Below the pieces are notes generated by a model that ran no database searches, was not told the DNA's origin, and worked only from the letters and a program-made list of their open reading frames with translations. The position numbers and the translations under genes were made by a program. Below are positions 1 through 6,040 of a DNA stretch of 18,535 nt, piece after piece (position 1 is the stretch's first letter; each line of letters starts with the position of its first letter). This DNA comes from M3007 sp038327555 (lineage in GTDB: Bacteria > Bacteroidota > Bacteroidia > Chitinophagales > Saprospiraceae), in assembly GCA_038327555.1 (NCBI GenBank), contig JBBQLD010000036.1, forward strand, positions 1 to 18,535, given 5' to 3'.

Positions 1-764
1 TGTAAAATGGCCGTTTTTCGGATTTTTTCGACCTCATCCGGCTCGCGGTCTGGGTGGAAAGCCTTCACCAAGTCCATGTACACCTCTCTGACCGTCTGGG
101 AGATTTTCTTTTCCTCTTGCTTTCGTTTTTCCTCCTGAGCAGCCCGTTTGGCTTCGGCTTTGAGTTGCTGGGCAGTCTTGGGTTTTTCGGCTTTGCGGGA
201 CGTGGTTTCACTAGTTCTTTTTTCTTCGGCTGCCTCGCGCTCGGCCATTTTTTCGGCGATATAGGCCTTGAGTTTTTCAGGCGTGTCCACGTCCGCATCC
301 TCGTCGAATTCTATGTCGTACATGTTGCCTAACATCTCCTTCATCATGGCCGTCGTCATCTCTTCCGCATCGGCATTGACCGTGTCAAAATCTTGATCCG
401 GGCTGTGGAAATTGTAAATTTCTTTCAAATCCTCGAAGCCTGCGTCCGCCAGTTCATAACTCATCTCGGCGATGAGGTGGCGGAGCTTTTTGGTCTCGGT
501 TTTATTGAACTTATGGTTGCGAAACATACGGTCAAGCAGCCGCACGGTGTCGGCACGGTGGGCTTGATGCTTGTCGACCAGCGGCTTCATTTCAAGGGCA
601 GCGCGCTGGTGGAGGCGCTGGCCCAGTCCGTCGAGCGCTTGAATTTGCTCCCGGGTGTCCGCTATTTTCTTGGTGAGGCGGTTAAACTCCTTTTGTTGCG
701 GACTGAGCAGTTTTTTGTCTACTCCTTTTTTGACAACAACTTTTGCGAAAAGATCTTTTTTCAT
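1..764 (-). CDS. Coiled-coil protein with C-terminal J-like (HPD) segment, partial at window edge
   Basis: The minus strand reads open from ATG at 764 to the window edge (254 full codons, no stop), so the C-terminus is missing. The protein begins MKKDLFAKVVVKKGVDKKL. Residues about 15-60 look like charged helix or coiled coil. Residues about 165-228 are a highly charged Lys/Glu/Ala stretch, also likely coiled coil. The visible end (VREVYMDLVKAFHPDREPD) resembles helix II and the HPD loop of a DnaJ J-domain, with HPD at residues 237-239; this motif normally stimulates Hsp70 ATPase. It is therefore probably a DnaJ-like co-chaperone with its J-domain at the C-terminus. A GACCTTTG element 18-25 bases upstream may be its own -7 box, separating it from the radical SAM gene that ends 51 bases upstream. 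The coding call is strong from frame and motif; the Hsp70-partner role is inferred because the domain is cut. Confidence 0.8.
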   Translation of the reverse strand, partial: MKKDLFAKVVVKKGVDKKLLSPQQKEFNRLTKKIADTREQIQALDGLGQRLHQRAALEMKPLVDKHQAHRADTVRLLDRMFRNHKFNKTETKKLRHLIAEMSYELADAGFEDLKEIYNFHSPDQDFDTVNADAEEMTTAMMKEMLGNMYDIEFDEDADVDTPEKLKAYIAEKMAEREAAEEKRTSETTSRKAEKPKTAQQLKAEAKRAAQEEKRKQEEKKISQTVREVYMDLVKAFHPDREPDEVEKIRKTAIL

Positions 765-781
765 GGTAAAATTTGAAGGGA

Positions 782-789
782 CAAAGGTC
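782..789 (-). promoter_or_regulatory. Possible -7 element (GACCTTTG) for the J-like gene
   Basis: Read on the minus strand, GACCTTTG lies 18 bases upstream of the ATG at 764. It matches seven of eight positions' worth of the Bacteroidota -7 consensus TAnnTTTG except the first base. A TTG lies only about 7 bases further upstream, which is not at proper -33 spacing. This is weak support, based on position and motif only. Confidence 0.3.
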
Positions 790-815
790 GGAAAACAATA
801 CTAATCCTCCAGCAT

Positions 816-1838
816 TCAAACCCAGACCGTACACCCTTCCGTACAATTCTGGCAAATGTCAATCTGATCCCGCCCGCGAAGAATGGACCTGCGAAAGTCA
901 TAATAACCCGGCGAATGCCAGAGCTCGCGGAACGATGCCGTTTTCAAATCGCCGAGCCGATGCTGCGCGTCTTTGTCAAAACAACAAGGCACCACGATGC
1001 CATCCCAGGTAATCACGCAGGAATGCCAGAGTTTCCAGCAATGTGGCGTCAGCGCGTGTTTCACATGCCATTTCCCGTCGGGCATTTGACGATAGCGGGC
1101 GTATTGATCAATCGTTGGAATGAGTGTGTTACCGTGTTCATAATCATATACTTGTGCCGTTTTTAACTTCACTTCGTTTACACCGATTTCGCGGGCGAGG
1201 CGGTAGATTTCAGGGATTTGATGCTCGTTTGGCCGCACCACGAGAAACTGGAACACAAGGTGTGGGCTGCTGCTTTTCAACTTCTTTTTCCACTTAACGA
1301 CGTTGCGGGCGCCTTCCAAAACACTGTCCAGTTTTCCGGCGATTCGGTATTGTTCGTAAGTTTCTTGTGTGGTGCCATCTACCGAAATGATGAGTCGGTC
1401 AAGGCCGGATTCTACGGTATGGCGGGCGTTGCTGTCGTTCAGAAAATGTCCGTTTGTGCTGGTGATAGTGTATATCTTTTTGCTGTGGGCAAAGGCTACC
1501 ATGTCCAAAAATTTTGGGTTGATGTACGGCTCGCCCTGGAAATAAAAAATGAGGTAAAGCAAGTCGCGATGAAGTTCTTCAATAGTTTTTCGGAAAAAAT
1601 TTTCCTTCAAATTCCCAGTCTCGCGGGTGAAGGCGCGGAGTCCGCTGGGGCATTCCGGGCAGCGCAAATTGCAGGCCGTGGTGGGTTCGATGCTGACGGT
1701 GACGGGCATTCCCCACTGCATGGCTTGGCGGGTCCATTTTGACCCGTAAAAGGAAGCTATCACTTGGGCGAAGTTCCAAGCTCTGCGGAGGGTGAGTTTG
1801 GAGAGGAAGTTGAGGGAGTCGTGGACTTGCAATTCCAT
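816..1838 (-). CDS. Radical SAM/SPASM domain protein
   Basis: This 340-residue protein carries the radical SAM cluster motif CNLRCPEC (Cys56, Cys60, Cys63), which binds the 4Fe-4S cluster that cleaves S-adenosylmethionine. A TIM-barrel core follows. The C-terminal SPASM-like region has Cys267, Cys274, Cys285, Cys286, Cys329, Cys332 and Cys336, enough for auxiliary clusters. SPASM enzymes usually modify peptides or proteins, but no substrate can be named. From memory, closely similar proteins (FEPTTxCNLRCPECPSGLR ... HCWKxWHSCVITWDG) occur widely in Bacteroidota as stand-alone genes, so this looks like a core gene. Its ATG overlaps the stop of the upstream HNH gene by one base (TAATG), so it should be translated from the same message. 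No small precursor-peptide ORF is evident between or beside these genes. Domain call certain; function unknown. Confidence 0.9.
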   Translation of the reverse strand: MELQVHDSLNFLSKLTLRRAWNFAQVIASFYGSKWTRQAMQWGMPVTVSIEPTTACNLRCPECPSGLRAFTRETGNLKENFFRKTIEELHRDLLYLIFYFQGEPYINPKFLDMVAFAHSKKIYTITSTNGHFLNDSNARHTVESGLDRLIISVDGTTQETYEQYRIAGKLDSVLEGARNVVKWKKKLKSSSPHLVFQFLVVRPNEHQIPEIYRLAREIGVNEVKLKTAQVYDYEHGNTLIPTIDQYARYRQMPDGKWHVKHALTPHCWKLWHSCVITWDGIVVPCCFDKDAQHRLGDLKTASFRELWHSPGYYDFRRSILRGRDQIDICQNCTEGCTVWV

Positions 1839-2578
1839 TAAAAGGCTATTCGTTTCAACCCATCTTCGAGTTGTTGAAATTCTGCATCCCAGAGGCCAAG
1901 TTTTTCAATCTCTGCCTTGGCAAAGTGATAAGAATCTTCACGGAGGATTTCGGTAGAAATTGTGGCCGCATATTCTTGGTATGCCTGACCTTGTTCCATA
2001 ATTCCACGCAGCTTAGAGATAATATTTCGGCGTTGGCGAAGAGATTGACTGCCATCCAAAAATTCCCGTATTCGATCTTCCAATTCATCCAATTCTTCCT
2101 TTGTTTTTGAGCCAATCTTGTAGCGTTTGGTTTGAAGTCGCTGACGTTCATTGAGTTTCACAACCTCAATAATCATTCTGCCTTCTGGATTTTTCCCATA
2201 AAAACGATACGCCTTTAACTCCAAATGCTCTCTTGGCTCGTGTTCCACTGGATGTAAGATTGGCTCAAGCTCTGGGTCATGTTCGCTTTTATTGCCATTG
2301 CAGCGTTTACAAGACGGCAATAAATTCATCCATTCTACAACCTTATTCTCATAAAATTTCTTTGGGAAAAAGTGTTCGACCTCCATGTATTTGCTTTCTT
2401 CATCAATTCGACATTCACAATAGCAACATTTTCCAGAGGACATTTCCAACAAGGATTTTTTGATAAAATCCTGATTCCAAACACTTTGGTTTTTGTCGGC
2501 CTTGTATTTTTCAGTCAGTTCTTGTGCCTTTTCTTCGGTTAATTCCGCAGGACATGGCACTGAGGAAAGTCGAATCAT
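1838..2578 (-). CDS. ptuB: HNH endonuclease, PtuB-like (Septu-type defence nuclease)
   Basis: This 246-residue protein has an HNH fold with two zinc knuckles: Cys51-x2-Cys54 (KCCYCE) and Cys90-x2-Cys93 (SCKRCN). The catalytic EVEHFFP motif has His69, and WMNLLP supplies Asn85. It resembles the HNH nucleases found beside AAA ATPases in Septu systems and in retron Ec78-type modules (the TIGR02646-like group). The C-terminal half (residues about 140-246) is helical and charged, probably for ATPase contact. Its ATG overlaps the ATPase stop by four bases (ATGA), and its stop overlaps the radical SAM start, so all three genes look co-translated. In characterised Septu systems the ATPase and nuclease form a complex that cuts DNA on phage infection. 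That role is inferred here from family and pairing. The region looks more A+T-rich than pyrH and the radical SAM gene, suggesting acquisition. Confidence 0.82.
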   Translation of the reverse strand: MIRLSSVPCPAELTEEKAQELTEKYKADKNQSVWNQDFIKKSLLEMSSGKCCYCECRIDEESKYMEVEHFFPKKFYENKVVEWMNLLPSCKRCNGNKSEHDPELEPILHPVEHEPREHLELKAYRFYGKNPEGRMIIEVVKLNERQRLQTKRYKIGSKTKEELDELEDRIREFLDGSQSLRQRRNIISKLRGIMEQGQAYQEYAATISTEILREDSYHFAKAEIEKLGLWDAEFQQLEDGLKRIAF

Positions 2579-3870
2579 ACGGCATTGGCAGGGCTAAGGG
2601 AAGTCATTTGTAGTTGGAGTAATTTACGCTGATGGCTAACTGGATGCAAGATTTTGTCAAGTTTTTGAAAAGCATTTTCTGCCTTTTCAAAATCATCACT
2701 ATCTAATGCGTCATCAAATTGCTCCATTAATTCAAGATAAGTCTGCGACATGGTTTGCCCTTCCAAATCCATCAAGTCTGTAAGGATTTCTTCTACCGTC
2801 CAGCCTCGGAACGAGCGAATCTTGGGCTGCTCTATATGCACCGATTCTCCTTCCTTTTTCAAAATGACAATATTGACTTCCTCTGCGGACTGAACTACAA
2901 GCGGGCTGTGTGCGGTGACGATAAACTGAGTATTTGGGAAATACTTCGTCAAATGGGCGATGATTTTTCGCTGCCAGTCGGGGTGTAGGTGCAGGTCAAT
3001 CTCATCAACCAATACAATGGCGGGTTCTGCAAGTGGATTGGAGGAATTGGGATAACGCTCTACCATGCGTTTCACCAAATCGAGAACCCATGCAATCATG
3101 GTTTGGTAGCCATAACCGAGATCGCGTAAGCGTATCCAGCCAAAGTCGGTAAAGAATTCTACGAAGTTTATAAACCCTGCTCCTGCTTCTCGACTATTCA
3201 AATTAACTTCCATAACATCAGGTAGCAAGCCTGAAGAAAGGAGATTTTTGGCTATCTCGAGGGGAGTTTTAGCCTCTACCTGGCCAAGTTTTTCTGCAAG
3301 AAAAAGATTGAGGAGCCAATCTTCTACATTTGCTAAATCTGCATTTTCAAAAAGGTTGGCATGAATGTCCTCAGATTGGCTTTCGACAAGAGACTTTTTA
3401 GACATCTTTCGGGATGCACCATAAGAATATATAATGAGGTTTTCTTTTATACTAGGGTGCGGGAATATAGAACCTTCTATTGTATGGTCTCCCCAGAGAT
3501 ATCCCTCACTCTGAGAACTGCCTCCATTAAGGGTTTCTATGGCTGCTGTCGCCGTAATACCTCCAACTTCTATATCTTCTGAACCAAATTTGACTGAAAG
3601 TCCGGCGTTGGATTCCCCTACCGAAATATAAAATGAAAATCCCATTGGCGCTAGCCCTGCCAAACACTTCAATATCGTCGTCTTCCCAGTATTATTGTTC
3701 CCCAAAATCACCGTCCATTGTGCAGGTTTCCCATTTCCATCAGAAAGGTCAATCGTATGCTTTCCTTTGAAGCACTTCACATCCTCAATCGTCACCGATT
3801 TGAAATAGGCTGGCTGGGGCTTTTCTTGCCCGTTTCCAGATGTTGGTGATTTGCCGTTGCCTTTTGCCAT
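2575..3870 (-). CDS. ptuA: AAA/ABC-type ATPase, PtuA-like (Septu-type defence)
   Basis: This 431-residue ATPase has a Walker A at 57-64 (GNNNTGKT), an ABC-signature-like LGYGYQT at about 251-257, Walker B with DE at 289-290 (IVLVDEID), and an H-loop His321 (TAHSP). This is the AAA_15/AAA_21 SMC/OLD-like arrangement, without a long coiled coil. The last about 60 residues are helical and acidic. No TOPRIM domain follows, which argues against OLD family nucleases. Together with the overlapping HNH gene this is the PtuA/PtuB layout of Septu, where the ATPase oligomerises and controls the nuclease. The frame stays open up to 4071 inside pyrH, but the ATG at 3870 (MAKGNGKSPTSGNG) is chosen because it begins just before the conserved N-terminus. 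The other option is a related unclassified AAA-HNH pair; no reverse transcriptase is present, so it is not a retron. Confidence 0.82.
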   Translation of the reverse strand: MAKGNGKSPTSGNGQEKPQPAYFKSVTIEDVKCFKGKHTIDLSDGNGKPAQWTVILGNNNTGKTTILKCLAGLAPMGFSFYISVGESNAGLSVKFGSEDIEVGGITATAAIETLNGGSSQSEGYLWGDHTIEGSIFPHPSIKENLIIYSYGASRKMSKKSLVESQSEDIHANLFENADLANVEDWLLNLFLAEKLGQVEAKTPLEIAKNLLSSGLLPDVMEVNLNSREAGAGFINFVEFFTDFGWIRLRDLGYGYQTMIAWVLDLVKRMVERYPNSSNPLAEPAIVLVDEIDLHLHPDWQRKIIAHLTKYFPNTQFIVTAHSPLVVQSAEEVNIVILKKEGESVHIEQPKIRSFRGWTVEEILTDLMDLEGQTMSQTYLELMEQFDDALDSDDFEKAENAFQKLDKILHPVSHQRKLLQLQMTSLSPANAV

Positions 3871-3890
3871 GGTAGTTAAAAATGAGATTA

Positions 3891-3898
3891 CAAAGGTG
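3891..3898 (-). promoter_or_regulatory. Possible -7 element (CACCTTTG) for the ATPase-HNH-radical SAM operon
   Basis: On the minus strand CACCTTTG lies 20 bases upstream of the ATPase ATG, in the 127-bp gap after pyrH. It is a near match to TAnnTTTG (first base differs). No TTG sits at the expected -33 distance. It would let the defence genes be transcribed independently of pyrH. Confidence 0.3.
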
Positions 3899-3947
3899 CA
3901 AAAAATCTCGCTTGAATGTGCTGTTTGAACAATTGACCAAAATGAAA

Positions 3948-3975
3948 ACCCGACCTTGTTTAAGCTACGGCGGGT
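3948..3975 (-). terminator. Possible weak terminator after pyrH
   Basis: On the minus strand ACCCG-CC pairs with GG-t-CGGGT around a 13-base loop, followed by TTTTCATTTT. It lies just downstream of the pyrH stop and upstream of the ATPase start. The stem is short, so termination may be partial. Confidence 0.4.
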
Positions 3976-3997
3976 AAAAATGACCTCAATGACCAAT

Positions 3998-4714
3998 TCA
4001 TCCCTCCACCAAAGTCCCCACTGCCTTGCCCAACACAATATCCGGCAGGCTCCCAGGCGCATTGATGTCAAAAACGATGATCGGCATGTTATTCTCCTGA
4101 CACAGCGTGAATGCCGTCATGTCCATCACCTCGAGTCCGAGGCTGATGACTTTGGCGAAGGTAAGTTTGTCAAATTTGACCGCCATCGGATCCTTTTCCG
4201 GGTCGGCGGTGTAGATGCCATCCACGCGGGTGCCTTTTAGGATGGCGTGGGCGCCGATTTCGTTGGCACGGAGCGCAGCTGCAGAGTCGGTGGTGAAAAA
4301 CGGATTGCCAGTTCCGGCAGCACAGATCACTACGCGGCCTTTTTCCAAATGTCGGATGGCACGGCGGCGGATATAAGGCTCGGCCACACTTTCCATTTTC
4401 AAGGCAGTCATCATGCGCGTCTGAACACCGATGCTTTCAAGGGCGCTTTGGAGCGCGAGGCCATTGATAACCGTGGCGAGCATTCCCATGTAATCGCCCG
4501 TCACGCTTTCGATGCCTGTACCGTCTGACTGTATGCCCCGGAAGATATTTCCCCCTCCGATCACGACTGCCACTTCAACCCCCATATCGTGCAACTGTTT
4601 GATTTGCTTTGCATAATGCTGGAGCATTTCCGCAGTGATTCCAAATTTTTGGTTGCCCATCAGGCTTTCGCCAGAAAGTTTGAGGAGAATACGTTGGTAT
4701 TTGAGTGCGCCCAT
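3998..4714 (-). CDS. pyrH: UMP kinase
   Basis: This 238-residue cytosolic enzyme phosphorylates UMP to UDP using ATP, an early step to UTP and CTP. Length and motifs are standard for bacterial PyrH: LKLSGES at 11-17, the glycine-rich VIGGGNIFRG at 51-60, GTGNPFFTTDSAAALRA at 134-150, and VDGIYTADP at about 164-172 (ATP-binding side of the amino-acid-kinase fold). The start MGALKYQR is at ATG 4714. In many bacteria pyrH sits in an rpsB-tsf-pyrH-frr cluster. Here frr is not downstream; the Septu-like genes occupy that position, and a PUR gene lies divergently upstream. Its 5' leader would contain one arm of a 76-base repeat shared with the PUR leader. Identification is secure. Confidence 0.97.
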   Translation of the reverse strand: MGALKYQRILLKLSGESLMGNQKFGITAEMLQHYAKQIKQLHDMGVEVAVVIGGGNIFRGIQSDGTGIESVTGDYMGMLATVINGLALQSALESIGVQTRMMTALKMESVAEPYIRRRAIRHLEKGRVVICAAGTGNPFFTTDSAAALRANEIGAHAILKGTRVDGIYTADPEKDPMAVKFDKLTFAKVISLGLEVMDMTAFTLCQENNMPIIVFDINAPGSLPDIVLGKAVGTLVEG

Positions 4715-4804
4715 TGTTATTGCGTTTGTAGGTGTCCCACCGTCGCGCTTTTACTCGCCTTAGCCTTTGAAGGCGGCGGCGAGGCGCTGTGAGAGATGAA
4801 GCCG

Positions 4805-4812
4805 CAAAGGTC
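4805..4812 (-). promoter_or_regulatory. Possible -7 element (GACCTTTG) for pyrH
   Basis: Read on the minus strand, GACCTTTG lies at the inner end of the left repeat arm, 90 bases upstream of the pyrH ATG. It differs from TAnnTTTG only at the first base of the consensus and mirrors the TACCTTTG in the other arm. A convincing -33 TTG is not seen. Confidence 0.35.
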
Positions 4813-4924
4813 AACAACGTTTTCGACTTTGGGCCTTGGACTTTTAACTCCTCTTGACATTTCAAGTGCAAAATGCTTCGCGACAATTTTTTTTAAAACG
4901 ATGCACTTGTTTGCTGGTAAAATC

Positions 4925-4932
4925 TACCTTTG
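4925..4932 (+). promoter_or_regulatory. -7 element (TACCTTTG) for the PUR-family gene
   Basis: TACCTTTG is an exact match to the Bacteroidota -7 consensus TAnnTTTG and lies 113 bases upstream of the PUR start. A TTG at 4907-4909 is 15 bases upstream, slightly closer than the usual -33 spacing. Transcription from here would place the right repeat arm in the leader. Confidence 0.5.
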
Positions 4933-5045
4933 CTCCTTCAGCCGCCATAGCACCTCGCCACCGCCTTCAAAGGCTAAGGCGAGTAAAAGTGCGAAGGGGG
5001 GGTGTTTTTCAACAAAATATTTTTTTTCACTAAACTTTTTGACAG

Positions 5046-5852
5046 GTGGAATACGGGAATTTTCAACGGAGAGACAATGACAATCGGGACAGCAATGACC
5101 GAGATCGTGGCGGCAATGACCGTGGTGGTTATGGCGGCGGCGGAGATCGCGGCGGATTCCGTGGCGGCAATGACCGTGGCGGTTATGGCGGCGGAGGCGA
5201 CCGTGGTGGATTCCGTGGCGGCAATGACCGTGGCGGTTATGGCGGCGGCGGTGGATTCCGTGGCGGCAATGACCGTGGTGGTTATGGCGGCGGCGGCGAC
5301 CGTGGTGGATCCCGTGGCGGTAATGACCGCGGTGGTGGTTACGGCGGCGGCGGTGAACATAGCGGCGAACGCTTTGAAGATGAAAGTGTGTTTTCCAAGC
5401 GCGTACGCGCCGGCAAACGCCGCACTTACTTTTTCGACGTGAAAAAAACGCGCGGCGACGATTACTTCATCACCATCACCGAGAGCACACGCAGGGAAGA
5501 CGGATTTGGCTACAAACGCCACAAACTCTTCCTCTACAAGGAGGACTTCAACCGTTTTGTGGCATCGCTCAACGAGGTGGTGAACCACATTAAAACAGAA
5601 CTCATGCCTGAGTTTGACTACGAAGAGTTCGACCGTCGGCAGGCAGAATGGGAAGCGCAAAATCGTGAAAACGAAAACGAAGACGAAAACGATGATGACC
5701 GCGAAGATCGTGGTGACGATGAAAAGCCAAAGTTCAAGGCTAAAGAATCTGTTGAAAAGACGGAAAGCATAACAAGCGACCTCGCTGACGACGACGAGAA
5801 ACCAGAAGTCAAAGCGAAAGACGAAGACGACATAGAAGACGATTGGAAATAA
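5046..5852 (+). CDS. PUR-family (DUF3276) nucleic-acid-binding protein with N-terminal RGG repeats
   Basis: This 268-residue protein has three parts. Residues 1-23 are polar and residues 24-104 are an RGG/Gly-rich array built from an 18-residue unit (NDRGGYGGGGDRGGFRGG). Residues about 112-188 are a PUR domain (VFSKRVRAGKRRTYFFDVK ... YFITITES ... HKLFLYKEDFNRF), the DUF3276 family related to eukaryotic Pur-alpha and Borrelia BpuR, which bind single-stranded DNA or RNA. Residues 205-268 form a disordered Asp/Glu/Lys-rich tail. Most DUF3276 proteins I know are about 100-150 residues and lack the RGG array. The start is GTG at 5046: an in-frame TGA lies immediately upstream and no nearby in-frame ATG follows. 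RGG tails typically add RNA binding, so a role in RNA handling is inferred. The gene is monocistronic, ending at a strong terminator. Confidence 0.92.
   Translation: MEYGNFQRRDNDNRDSNDRDRGGNDRGGYGGGGDRGGFRGGNDRGGYGGGGDRGGFRGGNDRGGYGGGGGFRGGNDRGGYGGGGDRGGSRGGNDRGGGYGGGGEHSGERFEDESVFSKRVRAGKRRTYFFDVKKTRGDDYFITITESTRREDGFGYKRHKLFLYKEDFNRFVASLNEVVNHIKTELMPEFDYEEFDRRQAEWEAQNRENENEDENDDDREDRGDDEKPKFKAKESVEKTESITSDLADDDEKPEVKAKDEDDIEDDWK
5115..5357 (+). repeat. In-frame tandem repeat, 54-bp unit, coding the RGG array
   Basis: Four to five copies of a 54-bp unit (18 codons, NDRGGYGGGGDRGGFRGG) run head to tail. The third copy lacks nine bases (missing Asp-Arg-Gly), and the last is partial. All changes preserve frame. 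The array also creates long open frames in other phases that are not genes. Confidence 0.9.
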
Positions 5853-5899
5853 GCCTACCTTTCAATTTATTGAAACTGAGCGACTTTTCCGTACGATAC

Positions 5900-5939
5900 A
5901 AAGGCGAAACACCTACTGAAAAGTGGGCGTTTCGCCTTT
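5900..5939 (+). terminator. Rho-independent terminator of the PUR gene
   Basis: AAAGGCGAAAC (5900-5910) pairs perfectly with GTTTCGCCTTT (5929-5939). The stem continues inward, after one mismatch, through CCTACT/AGTGGG to a GAAA tetraloop at 5918-5921. A T-run follows (TTTTTTG, to 5942). It lies 47 bases after the stop codon. Confidence 0.9.
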
Positions 5940-5958
5940 TTTGTTTAGGATTCTAATA

Positions 5959-6017
5959 GCACGCGGATGACACGGATTGAACCATTTCTTCTGCTTAGAT
6001 CCGCGTCATCCGTGTGC
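5959..6017. repeat. Imperfect 19-bp inverted repeat upstream of fadH
   Basis: GCACGCGGATGACACGGAT (5959-5977) pairs with ATCCGCGTCATCCGTGTGC (5999-6017) with two mismatches that become G-U pairs in RNA; the spacer is 21 bases. It ends 23 bases before the fadH ATG. Sequences like ATCCGCGTCATCCG occur as dispersed intergenic repeats in some Bacteroidota, which is from memory and not checked here. Confidence 0.7.
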
Positions 6018-6040
6018 CCTTTCTCTTAAAAAAAACGCCC

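Larger units (their letters stand above)
4736..5001. repeat. Pair of 76-base inverted repeats in the pyrH/PUR divergent intergenic region
   Basis: The arm at 4736-4811, reverse-complemented, matches 4926-5001 with no gaps at about 64 of 76 positions, including an identical run around GCCTTCAAAGGCTAAGG. Each arm is itself an imperfect hairpin (TCGCC ... GCCTT CA AAGGC ... GGCGA). The 114 bases between (4812-4925) hold no gene. The inner end of each arm is a CCTTTG -7-like element pointing outward, so each arm would form the transcribed 5' leader of its gene. GTGT borders the element on both sides (4732-4735 and 5002-5005), which could be a 4-bp target duplication of a MITE-like insertion, though so short a match may be chance. 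This entry also covers the whole 331-bp gene-free stretch 4715-5045; nothing else is evident there. Confidence 0.8.

Noticed and set aside
65..298. Lys/Arg/Pro-rich minus-strand open frame, plus plus-strand frames across 54-776
   Set aside because: They are shifted phases of the J-like protein gene, whose own frame runs off the window edge.
1838..3870. Retron Ec78-type module
   Set aside because: No reverse transcriptase gene or structured msr/msd region is present beside the ATPase/HNH pair.
3871..4071. N-terminal extension of the ATPase frame into pyrH
   Set aside because: The frame is open but overlaps the conserved pyrH end, and has no family resemblance; the ATG at 3870 fits better.
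4736..5001. A transposon
   Set aside because: No transposase is present, and the flanking GTGT match is too short to prove insertion; it is kept as a repeat or leader element only.
5002..5442. Ala/Met/Val-rich open frame overlapping the RGG repeat, and a reverse-strand Thr/Ala-rich one
   Set aside because: Both are produced by the 54-bp repeat read in other phases; the PUR gene with its conserved domain occupies this DNA.
6014..6040. GTG 6014 as the fadH start
   Set aside because: It falls within the inverted repeat, and MHPLYPHLF from ATG 6041 matches the family N-terminus.
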